64,000 nucleotides of DNA from CAVQCA01 sp963710815. GTDB lineage: Bacteria; Pseudomonadota; Gammaproteobacteria; UBA9214. The notes under the pieces are model-generated. The model was given only the letters and a program-made list of their open reading frames with translations. It had not been told where the DNA came from and did not search any database. Below, piece by piece: positions 53,974 to 62,683 of the stretch. Positions within the stretch are counted from its first letter, which is position 1; every line of letters starts with the position of its first letter. A program made the position numbers and the translations under genes. The stretch spans positions 3,903 to 67,902 of the forward strand of contig CAVQCA010000135.1 in the NCBI GenBank assembly GCA_963710815.1. Direction: 5' to 3'.

Positions 53974-56757
53974 CTACCCGAGCGTGTAGACAGCCTTGCC
54001 GTCATTGGATGCATCATACCCGGCATCGGCATCATCGAAGTTCGTATCACCGGCAGGTTCGGAGATAAAATACCCTTGTGAGAAATTGACGCCCAGTTCC
54101 CACAGCATGGCAAGGCAGGCCGGACTCTCAACGCCTTCGGCAATCACTATCAAATCGTAATTTCTCGCCACCTCCATGATCTCGGTGACCCTGGCGAGGC
54201 AGTCGCCCATGCCGCTGATATTCTGTACCAGCCCGCTGTCTATTTTCAGGTAATCTGCATGGATGTGCTGGAGATGCTGCGGTTTGGTAGACAGACGGTA
54301 ATGCTCAATGGCTATCTTGCAGCCGATCTTGTTCAGTGCTCTGGACAGCATGGACAGGTTCTTGAGATCACGTTCCAGTACACGCTCCGTCACCTCGAAA
54401 ACAAGTTGTTCGGGGCTGACCGCATATTCCCTGATCTTGCTCATGATCCAAAGGGGAAGGTCGTGACAGGACACCGAAGGTCCGGTCAGTTTGATAAACA
54501 GCTTGATCTCCGGATCCGGCTTTTCCGCCAGCGTCCTCAGGACGATTTCCATGATATGGCGGTCAACCTCCTTTGCCTTGCAGGAATTGACCGCCATGGA
54601 GAAAAATTCGCCTGGAAGAATGATATCGCTGTTTTCATCAACGATCCTGGTCAGCACCTCAAAGCAGTTGATCGTGTTGTCCTTGAGGTTGGAAATCGGC
54701 TGGTAATAGAGCTTAATGCGATTTTCGGCAAGGACCCGGTCGACTGTTTCAGCATGCCTGGCACTGCTTCCAGGCACGCACAACTCGTCGGATACCTGGC
54801 TGTTGACCACTACCCGGTTCCCTCCGGATAATCGCGCGGATTCACATGCCAGATCCGCTCTCGATATCACCTGATCTGCGTTGAAGTCGCTGTCACGAAC
54901 CGCACAGATCCCGAAGCTGGCGGATATGACCAGCGTCCGGCCGGTGACCTCGAAGATATGATTCTCGATAGTGGAACGTATCTGTTCCGCGATTTTCTTT
55001 GCACGGTTCGTGCCTCCTTCACGGAATAATACGGCAAAGGTACAGTCACCGAATCGGGTGATCAGGTCGTGTTCCCCGCAATGTGATTCAATGAAACCGG
55101 AAATCTCTTCCACGACAGGCTCACTGTTCATGATGCCGATGTCTTCCCTGACGCGGATGAAACTATCGATCAATACATACATGGCAGCTTGCTTTGCGCC
55201 GGAGTCGCGCGGCTCGACAAGCAGTTTGTTGAGGGATGAGACAAACCGTTCGCGGTCGATGATTAATGGAGCGGGATCGCGGTCGAGGTTTAGTGCCGGC
55301 ATTTCATCGGTGAGCGGTTGCCGCGGTGTTTCCACCGGTTCAGCCTGCGGTTGATCGCTCTTCTTGCCGGCAGCGGCAAGCTCCAGCCCGGGCTGCTCGA
55401 TCTCGTCTTGCAGTGTCATGACGGTCTCGTTCAAGCCGGCCACTCCTTCCGGATTGCCGCCGGCATCGTCCCGCGCCTCTCCTGGACGCCCGAACTCCTG
55501 CTCGAGGACCTCCTGCCCCGCCCTTGTGTTCTCCGGTGCGGATTGAAGTTCAACCGCCCGATCCTGCAGGTCTTTCTCCAGGTCATGGTCTTCGGTGCCG
55601 GTATCAAGCGCTAGGGTATCCAGCGGCCTGGTCGTGGCGGCAAGGCTTGCCTGAAGCGTGGCAATGGCGGCATCTTTTTCGCCAACGATCTTCTTGTGGA
55701 CGTCATGCTCAGCGGCTGCAGATTCATGCAACGCACGGTTCAGGTTCTCCAGCTTTTCCGCATGGGCGGTCAGCTCCTTGTGGGTTACCTGGAGCGACCC
55801 ATAATCACTGGACAGGCTGGAGATCCTGTCGTTGAGTTCCGCACACGCCCTGACGTGGGATTCGGTCTCCTCGTGCATCTTCCCGGAGTGTGTGTCGAGC
55901 TTATGCCGGAGTTCGTCGAGGCGATCGTTTGACGAGGCGATCTCCCTGTTCCTGCAATCAAGTTCTTGCTGACTCTGCTCCAGCAGTCCTTCCTTCGTAC
56001 GGAGGGTGTCGTTCAGGCACTGTATTTCACGCTGTAGCCTGCCTGACTCTTCCCTGTGCGCCTCCTCCTGCTGTTGTCCGGCTTCTGACAGGGATGCGAG
56101 CTCTGCGACAAGCGTATCAGCCTTCCTGGAGAGCCCGGCAACCTCGTTATTGCGCTCCTTCAGCTCCGCGTGCAGCACTTTCATCTGCTCGCAGCTATCG
56201 GCGTATTCTTTCCGCAGCACGTCGAGCGTGTTGTTCAATTCCGCTCGTTCCCGTGCGAACGATTCTGCCGCGTGCAGGCTATCCGCCTTCTGTCGTTCCA
56301 GGGACGTGGTCAGTTCCGTCACGCACGAAGACAGACCGCTGATTTCACCTGCCTGCTCATTCAGTGATTTCCTCTGTTCGGTCGTCTGCTGCCTGAGGCG
56401 GTCACGTTCTGATTCCAGCTCGAGTATTTGCTTGCTGAATGCCTCCGTTTTGCTTGCATGTGCTTCGTCCTTCGTACGGGTCTTTCTGATTTCATCATTC
56501 AGCGCGGTGTTGAGCGATCTGATCGACGCATCGAGTGCTTCGATCCTTGCGGAACGCTCATTCACGAGCCTGCGGGAGGCTTCAAGCTCATACAATGCCG
56601 TATTGAACGCCGCGTTGAATTCTTCAGCAGCAGCAAGCAAATCACTGATTGCGGGTTTATCCATTACCCGGTCACCGGCCGGGGCAGGGGGCACGAACAC
56701 CGGTTCGTTGCCCACATTGAAATTCTGTTCGGGTTTAACGACGTTGCCTGTTTGCAT
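53974..56757 (-). CDS. FimX-like protein: long coiled coil plus degenerate GGDEF and EAL domains
   Basis: The 927-residue protein starts at ATG 56757 (AAGGA ribosome site). Residues about 35-400 are a long coiled coil with no membrane helix. The GGDEF domain has FGDCTF in place of GGDEF, so cyclase activity is not expected. The EAL domain has EVL (CFEVLTR), and the catalytic DDFG loop is replaced by EHYR. FEVTERV, YLKIDSGLV and VIAEGVES are kept. P. aeruginosa FimX has GDSIF and EVL in the same places and binds c-di-GMP without cleaving it, which suggests a receptor role, perhaps in type IV pilus control. Confidence 0.8.
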   Translation of the reverse strand: MQTGNVVKPEQNFNVGNEPVFVPPAPAGDRVMDKPAISDLLAAAEEFNAAFNTALYELEASRRLVNERSARIEALDASIRSLNTALNDEIRKTRTKDEAHASKTEAFSKQILELESERDRLRQQTTEQRKSLNEQAGEISGLSSCVTELTTSLERQKADSLHAAESFARERAELNNTLDVLRKEYADSCEQMKVLHAELKERNNEVAGLSRKADTLVAELASLSEAGQQQEEAHREESGRLQREIQCLNDTLRTKEGLLEQSQQELDCRNREIASSNDRLDELRHKLDTHSGKMHEETESHVRACAELNDRISSLSSDYGSLQVTHKELTAHAEKLENLNRALHESAAAEHDVHKKIVGEKDAAIATLQASLAATTRPLDTLALDTGTEDHDLEKDLQDRAVELQSAPENTRAGQEVLEQEFGRPGEARDDAGGNPEGVAGLNETVMTLQDEIEQPGLELAAAGKKSDQPQAEPVETPRQPLTDEMPALNLDRDPAPLIIDRERFVSSLNKLLVEPRDSGAKQAAMYVLIDSFIRVREDIGIMNSEPVVEEISGFIESHCGEHDLITRFGDCTFAVLFREGGTNRAKKIAEQIRSTIENHIFEVTGRTLVISASFGICAVRDSDFNADQVISRADLACESARLSGGNRVVVNSQVSDELCVPGSSARHAETVDRVLAENRIKLYYQPISNLKDNTINCFEVLTRIVDENSDIILPGEFFSMAVNSCKAKEVDRHIMEIVLRTLAEKPDPEIKLFIKLTGPSVSCHDLPLWIMSKIREYAVSPEQLVFEVTERVLERDLKNLSMLSRALNKIGCKIAIEHYRLSTKPQHLQHIHADYLKIDSGLVQNISGMGDCLARVTEIMEVARNYDLIVIAEGVESPACLAMLWELGVNFSQGYFISEPAGDTNFDDADAGYDASNDGKAVYTLG

Positions 56758-56912
56758 GATGTCCTTCCCTGTCCTCGTGTTTGACTGGCTGGTCAGTGGA
56801 TTCACCAGGCCGTAATCTCGTAATCAATCTGTTCACCGTTCCGCTCTCTCGGAGCAGAACCGTCCGCCGGGGTGTGCGCCCCCGATAACTATCGGCGTGG
56901 GCAGGTAAGATG

Positions 56913-57072
56913 TTTATATATGAATGGCACTTAGTTAAGGCCCAAGCCCGATAAATAGCCACGGAAGCACACGGAAGACACGGAAAGAAGAGCCTGTATT
57001 CCGTGTTTTTCCGTGTGATTCCGTGGCCATAGGGATGTGATCAGGCTTAACTTGGTGCTATTCATATATAAA
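56913..57072. repeat. 160-bp palindromic MITE-like element (TTTATATATGAAT termini)
   Basis: Outer arms at 56913-56942 and 57044-57072 are reverse complements with about four differences. Inner arms at 56955-56985 and 56999-57030, built from repeated CACGGAA units, are also complementary. The whole folds into one interrupted hairpin with AT-rich ends. No coding sequence is inside. It lies upstream of the FimX-like gene and downstream of glsA, and could include the FimX-like gene's promoter region. Confidence 0.75.
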
Positions 57073-57394
57073 TCGTATTGATAGCGATGGCTGGAGATAA
57101 AAAGAGCATGCTGGCATCGTTATGGATAAGGAGACTGGCCGACACTGAATGACGGCTCGGTGAGGCGGGCCGGCGTGACCGGGCATGGTCGTGACTGGCA
57201 AGGGGGTATCCCGGAGTACCGGTGTGGCCGTAGATCAAGCGAAGACAACTGTGGAGCGCGTGCTACCGGGTGCGGCGGTGCCTCTTCAGGGCGCGGGTGG
57301 AAGTGGTCTGGTTGTGGGTCCTGATGGCGTCGATGAGGGGCTGCAGAATTGCATGGGCAGGGTACGGCCCGAGACCTTTATAGGGTCGGGACGG
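57073..57394. other. gap between palindromic element and glsA
   Basis: About 320 bases hold no convincing gene. A 72-residue plus-strand frame (57185-57403) runs into the 3' end of glsA, has no ribosome site and looks like nothing known. No terminator with a T tract is visible. Confidence 0.4.
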
Positions 57395-59212
57395 TCAGCC
57401 TAGGTAGCGGATCTCCCGTGCATCGCGGTAGATCTTGTGCGACAGCTGGGAGGCGAGATTCAGCAGCAGCTTTGTCTTCACCACGTCAACCAGGTCATCG
57501 AATTTCACCTCCAGGCATTCCGTGTCCTGCGTGGCCATCACATCGGCCGCCCGGCGCCGCTCGTTCAGCAGGGAAACCTCGCCGAAGGCGGTGCCGCTGG
57601 TGAGAGTGGCCAGACGGACCGCACGGTTTGAACCCGCGCTCACGGTGACATCCACCTGGCCATCGAGGAGAAAGAAAAACGAATCGGCGGATTCGCCGGA
57701 GCGGAAGATGACCTCACCGGTGGCGAAGTTGACTACCCTGCCCACCGAGAGCAACTGGCCGATTTCCGTCTCATCCATGTTCTGGCACAGGTACTGGTCG
57801 CGGATGTCGATGTCCGCCGTGATCTCACTGGCGTCGGTGCCCTGTATGAGACGGTTCTCGCACCACTCCAGTGCGCGGTCGGTGTCCTCGAAGCGGAGCA
57901 GTTCACCGCTGGTATCGGGCAAATGCTTTGTGAGATATCTGCAAAACGGATAGTGATCATGGGTGTTCGCGAATAATACATGCCTGCCTTCCTGCAGCAG
58001 GTTGCGCGCCAGGCGGGTGAATATCTGACTTGCGGAGAGATCGATGTCGAAGACCTTTTTCATGTCGATGATGAGAAACTCGAATTCAGTTTCCTGCGAG
58101 ATGATCTGCTGGACGACGGATTCCGCCGAACCGAACTTGAGTTCGCCCTGCAGCTCGAAGACATGGATGCGCTGGCCTTCGGCATCGAGGAAGCGGTTCT
58201 CTTCCATGCCGCGCCAGCGGCGCGAGCGGACCTTGGAGCCATCATAATGCACCCGGATTACCGAGGCGGAGGTCGAACGCACGACATTGAAGACATGAAG
58301 CCGCAAGTCCTCGGAGATTCTCCGGCAGGCCGCGATGCCGCGCACGCTGTTGCCCTTGACATCGAGCGGCGGGGAGAATACGCCCAGCCCGAACTGGCCG
58401 GGCAGCACCGCCATGATGCCGCCGCCCACGCCGCTCTTGGCCGGCAGGCCGACATCATGCAGCCAGGAGCCCGAGTAGTCATACATGCCGCATGAACTCA
58501 TCACGCTCAACACCTTTTCGACGTACTTGCCGCTGAGGGCGGTCACGCCGGTGATCGGGTTGACGCCGTTGTTTGCCAGGCAGGCGCCCATGAGAGCGAG
58601 GTCGCGCGCGGTCACCAGTATCGAGCATTGCCTGAAATAGATGTCCAGCACCTCTTCCGGTGTCCGGTCCAGTATCCCGTAGCCATTGAGGAGATGCGCG
58701 ATGGCGCGGTTGCGGTGGCCGGTCTCGCTCTCGGAGCGGTAGACCTTGTCGTCGATCGTCATGCCGTGGCCGGCATAACGTTCGAGGCAGGTCATGATGC
58801 GCTGCATCGGACTGGCACCCTGCTCGCTGTGGATCAGGCCCGAGGTGGCGATGGCGCCGGCATTGATCATGGGATTCAGCGGCCGGCCGGTCTGCGCCTC
58901 CAGGCTGATCGAGTTGAAGGCCTCGCCCGACGGTTCCACGCCCACCCTGGCCTGCACCCGCTCGAGACCGTTGTCTTCGAGGGCGAGGCCATAGATGATG
59001 GCCTTGGAGATAGACTGGATGGTGAACGGCAGCTGGGTGTCGCCGACCTGGTAGACATGACCGTCCACCGTGGCGATCGTGATTCCGAACCAGTCGGGGT
59101 TGGCGTGGGAGAGTTCCGGGATATAGCTCGCCACTTCGCCACTGCGCAGTGAGGACAGCTCGGTGCAGAGTTCCTGCAGATACTCTTGTATGGGTGAGGA
59201 GAAGCGAGCCAT
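57395..59212 (-). CDS. glsA: glutaminase A fused to STAS and cyclic-nucleotide-binding domains
   Basis: The 605-residue protein has a complete glutaminase (residues about 1-305): the Ser-x-x-Lys motif TIQSISKAI, NPMINAGAIA, ESETGHRNRAIAH and SGVGGGIMAVLP. It converts glutamine to glutamate and ammonia. A STAS-like domain follows (about 330-440; EFLIIDMKKVFDIDLSAS). A cNMP-binding domain (about 475-590) has the phosphate-cassette pattern FGEVSLLNERRRAAD. The typical bacterial GlsA is about 310 residues, so the added domains suggest regulation by a cyclic nucleotide. A sigma-54-like site lies upstream. Confidence 0.9.
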   Translation of the reverse strand: MARFSSPIQEYLQELCTELSSLRSGEVASYIPELSHANPDWFGITIATVDGHVYQVGDTQLPFTIQSISKAIIYGLALEDNGLERVQARVGVEPSGEAFNSISLEAQTGRPLNPMINAGAIATSGLIHSEQGASPMQRIMTCLERYAGHGMTIDDKVYRSESETGHRNRAIAHLLNGYGILDRTPEEVLDIYFRQCSILVTARDLALMGACLANNGVNPITGVTALSGKYVEKVLSVMSSCGMYDYSGSWLHDVGLPAKSGVGGGIMAVLPGQFGLGVFSPPLDVKGNSVRGIAACRRISEDLRLHVFNVVRSTSASVIRVHYDGSKVRSRRWRGMEENRFLDAEGQRIHVFELQGELKFGSAESVVQQIISQETEFEFLIIDMKKVFDIDLSASQIFTRLARNLLQEGRHVLFANTHDHYPFCRYLTKHLPDTSGELLRFEDTDRALEWCENRLIQGTDASEITADIDIRDQYLCQNMDETEIGQLLSVGRVVNFATGEVIFRSGESADSFFFLLDGQVDVTVSAGSNRAVRLATLTSGTAFGEVSLLNERRRAADVMATQDTECLEVKFDDLVDVVKTKLLLNLASQLSHKIYRDAREIRYLG

Positions 59213-59251
59213 ATAATAATGATTCCGGTTAACGGTACATTGGCTATCTTA

Positions 59252-59268
59252 TGGAAGAACCGTGCCAG
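59252..59268 (-). promoter_or_regulatory. sigma-54-like promoter candidate upstream of glsA
   Basis: On the minus strand CTGGCACGGTTCTTCCA matches the sigma-54 pattern (TGGCACG-N4-TTGCW) except that the -12 GC reads CC. It lies 40 bases before the glsA start. Nitrogen control of a glutaminase would make sense, but the -12 mismatch weakens it. Confidence 0.35.
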
Positions 59269-59539
59269 TGCCACGCTCATTCACCGCGAGGTTCCGGCCA
59301 CCTGAACCCCGGTATACGGTCAAGCACTTGATTCGGCGGTCGTCTCGCCGGTGCGCAAGGGATGTATGTGAGGTCTGGACTGACACATGCCATGGAGATC
59401 ATCATGCACCGGCGCCGACCCGTATTGGTGCATGCGGCATCATTATGGTGCAGTCACGGCGCCGGGCGGGGAATCGTGATCCGGTGTTTGCCGTATAATT
59501 TTTTGTTGTTGCAGGGATTGAAGCGCACAGGAGGTGCAC

Positions 59540-60004
59540 ATGAAAACGCTGGTTGGCGTTACCTTGAGTCTTATTTTCAGCATGCCGGCGGTTGCCGGCG
59601 ATATCTATAAATGGCGGGATGAAGCGGGTCAGCTGCACTTTGGCGACCGCCCGCCGGCGGTTGCGCGGGCGGAGCGAACGGTGGTGCAGCCCGCGACGGG
59701 ACACGATGCGGGGGCGGGCGGCGGCAGCGGGCTCAGAGCCGGGGAGCGTGCGTGGCTGAGCGAGATCGACAAGCGGCACAGGGAAATACAGGCCCAAAAG
59801 AGGTCACGGGACAAGCAGGCCGCCGCCGCTGAAGCGAGGCGGGAAGCCATGGCCGAGCAGGATGCCAGGCGCTGTGCCGGCTATCGACAGAAGATCAGGG
59901 ATTACGAAAACCGGCTGCGGGCCGGCTGCCGTGCCTCCACCTGCAATACCTACGATGCGCGGATTGCCCGGTATAAAAGCAAGGCGGAGCTGGTATGTCA
60001 CTAG
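59540..60004 (+). CDS. DUF4124-domain exported protein
   Basis: The 154-residue protein starts at ATG 59540 after a perfect AGGAGG. It has a signal peptide (LVGVTLSLIFSMPAVAG), then the DUF4124 motif DIYKWRDEAGQLHFGDRPP. A charged coiled coil follows (about residues 75-125; EIDKRHREIQAQKRSRDKQ), and the C-terminal part has four Cys (RRCAGYRQK, RAGCRASTC, ELVC). It is periplasmic or envelope-associated, function unknown. The 320-base region upstream (59213-59533) holds nothing else besides the glsA leader. Confidence 0.8.
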   Translation: MKTLVGVTLSLIFSMPAVAGDIYKWRDEAGQLHFGDRPPAVARAERTVVQPATGHDAGAGGGSGLRAGERAWLSEIDKRHREIQAQKRSRDKQAAAAEARREAMAEQDARRCAGYRQKIRDYENRLRAGCRASTCNTYDARIARYKSKAELVCH

Positions 60005-60081
60005 CCTCGCTCTCGCAGCCCAGCCCGTTGCGGGAGACCTCTGCCCGGGCAAACCCTGCGAGACCATGCGTGCGGCCCTGG

Positions 60082-60106
60082 CCCTGGCCCTGCCTCAGGG
60101 CCAGGG
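60082..60106. terminator. perfect 11-bp hairpin between convergent DUF4124 and porin genes
   Basis: CCCTGGCCCTG (60082-60092), loop CCT and CAGGGCCAGGG (60096-60106) form a perfect, very GC-rich stem between two convergent genes. No T tract is present on either strand, so termination efficiency is uncertain. The position fits a bidirectional terminator. Confidence 0.5.
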
Positions 60107-60124
60107 TAAATCGTCCGAAGGCTC

Positions 60125-61219
60125 CTAGAACTTGACCTGCGCCCACATACCGATTTCGTCGTAGGTGCCGTCATTCGTACCGCCGATCTTGCCATTGCTG
60201 GTGTTGATGGTGCCGTTCTCGACCTTTTCGTGCTTGTAGACCAGCGCGAGGTCGACGTTCTTGTATGCCGCATAGGAAACACCGACATTGTAATAATTAT
60301 CCTTGAGGCTCGAATTGGTGTCCTTGTTGGGCTTGGCGTAGTCATAGCGTGCAAACAGTGAGACCTTCTGCATCGGCACCACGGAGCCCCACACGGAGTA
60401 ACCGTCGGCCTTGTCATTGGGATTGGAGCTGAACACGGCGTTGTTGTTGCTTGTGTTCCAGTTGTCAGCCTGGAAATACTCGGTCCCAAGCCGGAATTTG
60501 GGATTCACATAGGCAAGGACAGCGTCCCAGCGGCTGGCGGTACGGGTCTGGGCGCCGCCTTGCTGGTCCTCGCCGAGTTTGCCGCTGTAATAGCCGCCGG
60601 CAAGATTCAGTCCCTTGATGGGTTCGAATCCGAGACGACCGGTGAAGTCCATGGAATTGCTGCGCTGGGGGTTCTTGTAGCCGCCGCCGTTGATTGCGGC
60701 CACGGAGTAGCTGACCTTGCTGTTCATCAGCTTGCCACCCATATGCACACCCCAGTCGGCCGAGGTGCCGAACTTCAGGCGATCGATCAGCGTGTTCTCC
60801 ACGTAGCGGTAGCCGTACTGATTCTCCACATAGGGCACCCAGGGCAGGTCGGCGGAACCGGCGCGAATAATGGCCGCGTCCGAGAGCTTGGCCTGCAGAT
60901 ACGCCTTTTTCACGTACCACTGGGTCTCGCTGTCATTGCTGACATAGTTGAAGTCATTGGTCAGATCGACGGACCACACATCGTTGAATTTATGGTCGAT
61001 GGTGACGTAGAAGCGCTTGACGTCCACACCATTGCCGCTGGGAGCGACCTCGTTGCCATTGCTCTGCTGGTTAATGTGGGTGAAGTCGAGATAGGACTTG
61101 CCGCTCAGTGTGGTGTTGGAGATGAAGTCATCGAAGGCTTTCGGATCCATCGCCATTGCATTCAAACTGATCAGGCCCAGACTGGCCGCAAGCGCGGCGC
61201 CAGGTGTGGTATTACGCAT
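60125..61219 (-). CDS. OprO/OprP-like phosphate-type porin
   Basis: The 364-residue protein starts at ATG 61219 after GAGGAAA. The signal peptide ends at LISLNAMAM. The body is an outer-membrane beta-barrel with a C-terminal Phe (IGMWAQVKF). Its strands match the phosphate-selective porin O/P family (VKKAYLQAKLSDAAIIRAGS, ENTLIDRLKFGTSADWG). A good Pho box on the same strand at 61383-61404 supports a phosphate or polyphosphate channel under PhoB. Specificity residues cannot be judged by eye. Confidence 0.85.
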   Translation of the reverse strand: MRNTTPGAALAASLGLISLNAMAMDPKAFDDFISNTTLSGKSYLDFTHINQQSNGNEVAPSGNGVDVKRFYVTIDHKFNDVWSVDLTNDFNYVSNDSETQWYVKKAYLQAKLSDAAIIRAGSADLPWVPYVENQYGYRYVENTLIDRLKFGTSADWGVHMGGKLMNSKVSYSVAAINGGGYKNPQRSNSMDFTGRLGFEPIKGLNLAGGYYSGKLGEDQQGGAQTRTASRWDAVLAYVNPKFRLGTEYFQADNWNTSNNNAVFSSNPNDKADGYSVWGSVVPMQKVSLFARYDYAKPNKDTNSSLKDNYYNVGVSYAAYKNVDLALVYKHEKVENGTINTSNGKIGGTNDGTYDEIGMWAQVKF

Positions 61220-61382
61220 GTGCAGTTTCCTCGTGTCTATTGAGCGAATGAACCAGGCCGGAGCCTGGATAGCTTTCAAACCCGGCAAAGGTGCGGGCCA
61301 TGTAATACACAGCGCAGGTTTTTCGCCGGATCCGGCATGCGCGCCGGTCGACCCGCTCTGTAGCGCGAGGAGACTACATTCG

Positions 61383-61404
61383 AAATATGACAGGAATGTG
61401 ACAA
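61383..61404 (-). promoter_or_regulatory. Pho box upstream of the porin gene
   Basis: Read on the minus strand: TTGTCAC-ATTC-CTGTCAT-ATTT. These are two 7-mers with an 11-bp period, closely matching the PhoB consensus CTGTCAT-N4-CTGTCAT. A -10-like TAGTCT lies 10 bases beyond the second 7-mer, the spacing used by PhoB in place of a -35 box. The site is about 165 bases upstream of the porin start, leaving a long 5' leader. Confidence 0.75.
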
Positions 61405-61557
61405 TGAAGGGGATGATCCGATGCGATCCATCGGATCGGCGTGCACCAACTGCAGTTCAGGGCACTCCGGGAGAGGCGCCTCCTGGCGGCACGTATGTGA
61501 TGCTGGCGGTGAATGGCCCGGAGCGGCGTCCGGGCAGTACGCGCGGGGCAGTTCGTC

Positions 61558-62328
61558 TCAGGCGTCGCGCCGGGACTTTTCTATCGTCTGGTAGCGTTGT
61601 TCCCAGGCCAGCATGTTCTTGCGCGCGTCCCTGACGTAGGGACTGCGCCGTATGCCGGCGATGAGCAGCGTGTTCACCAGTCTGCCCAGCGGCCGCAGCG
61701 GGCGGTCGACGTCGAAGAACAGCACCACGCGCTGCTCGTCGGTGTCGTTCCACACCTCGTGCTCGAAATAGTCGTCGAACACGATGCACTTGCCTTCCTC
61801 CCAGCCGAGCACCTCCTGGTCGACACGGATGCGGCAGTTGTCACTGTCCCGGGGAACAATCAGGCCCAGGTGAATGCGGATGATGCCGTTGGTCGGGCCC
61901 TTGTGCGGGGGGATTCGGTAGTGTGGCGCCAGGATCGAGAACCAGGCATTGCGCAGGTGCGGTACCCGGTCCAGCAGCCGGGCGGTTTCCGGGCAGCGTG
62001 CGCAGTTGGGGTCGAAGCGCTCGCCGAAGACATAGAACACAAAGGTTTTCCAGTTGTCGCCCTTGGAGATGCGGTATTGATCCGGTGAGATTTCATGGAA
62101 CGAGGGCAGCTCATCGCGGCTGCGCAGAACATCCTCCAGCTCGGCGCGGATCTTCTTCCAGTCGGATTCGAAGTCCGCGCTCCAGGGAAACACCGACTTG
62201 TCGAATACCGGCGTGTCACCGATCAGTGACTGGTTGGCGATGATCCGGCTCATCGTGCGGATGAGTGACTTGCCGGTCCTGAGGATGACCCTGCGGCGGG
62301 TCTGGCGAAAGCGCTCCATGAAGCTCAT
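61558..62328 (-). CDS. aspartyl/asparaginyl beta-hydroxylase-family dioxygenase (LpxO-like)
   Basis: The 256-residue protein starts at ATG 62328 (AGGAA ribosome site). It is a Fe(II)/2-oxoglutarate dioxygenase: LAPHYRIPPHKGPTNGIIR supplies the first His region and RIHLGLIVP follows. FDDYFEHEVWNDTDEQRVVL carries the distal His and the Arg that holds 2-oxoglutarate. Family members include LpxO, which hydroxylates lipid A acyl chains. Unlike LpxO, no strong membrane anchor is visible. The substrate, lipid or protein, is uncertain. Confidence 0.82.
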   Translation of the reverse strand: MSFMERFRQTRRRVILRTGKSLIRTMSRIIANQSLIGDTPVFDKSVFPWSADFESDWKKIRAELEDVLRSRDELPSFHEISPDQYRISKGDNWKTFVFYVFGERFDPNCARCPETARLLDRVPHLRNAWFSILAPHYRIPPHKGPTNGIIRIHLGLIVPRDSDNCRIRVDQEVLGWEEGKCIVFDDYFEHEVWNDTDEQRVVLFFDVDRPLRPLGRLVNTLLIAGIRRSPYVRDARKNMLAWEQRYQTIEKSRRDA

Positions 62329-62683
62329 GACAGGGTTCCTGCTGGGGGGGAATCTGAAAATTCAGTTGCCGGGCAGCGGGCGAATTGATTTCAACGCGCT
62401 GCGTGCCGCCCGGGAAATTCTGAAATGAGCTGACACCGCGTAAGGTGTCGATGTGTGTTCCATTGTCGTGACTCCCGGGCATAAGGTGTTTCAATAGCTG
62501 TGGAGTTCAGGATATCACGCCTTCTCAACCGAACCTCGCCCGCGTGGCGGGGTTTCTCTGGAGTGCCGCGCCTGTTATCTGACGGTTCAACCTCCCATAA
62601 GGCGGAATTTTCTGCGCGGTTCGCATATGTCCTATGCTGCAAACCAGACAGAAGACCGGAGGGCGAGTACATGCTGTTTTTAA
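62329..62683. other. gap with weak hairpins, no firm gene
   Basis: A GACACC/GGTGTC stem lies at about 62433-62450 and an AACCTCGCC/GGCGGGGTT stem with a short T run at 62532-62554, which may end plus-strand transcription. A tiny plus-strand frame from 62318 (36 residues, MKLMTGFLLGGNLKIQLPGS at its start) has no ribosome site and is not supported. Confidence 0.4.

Noticed and set aside
57185..57403. 72-residue open frame before the glsA end
   Set aside because: No ribosome site, Gly/Val-rich nonsense and overlap with the end of glsA.
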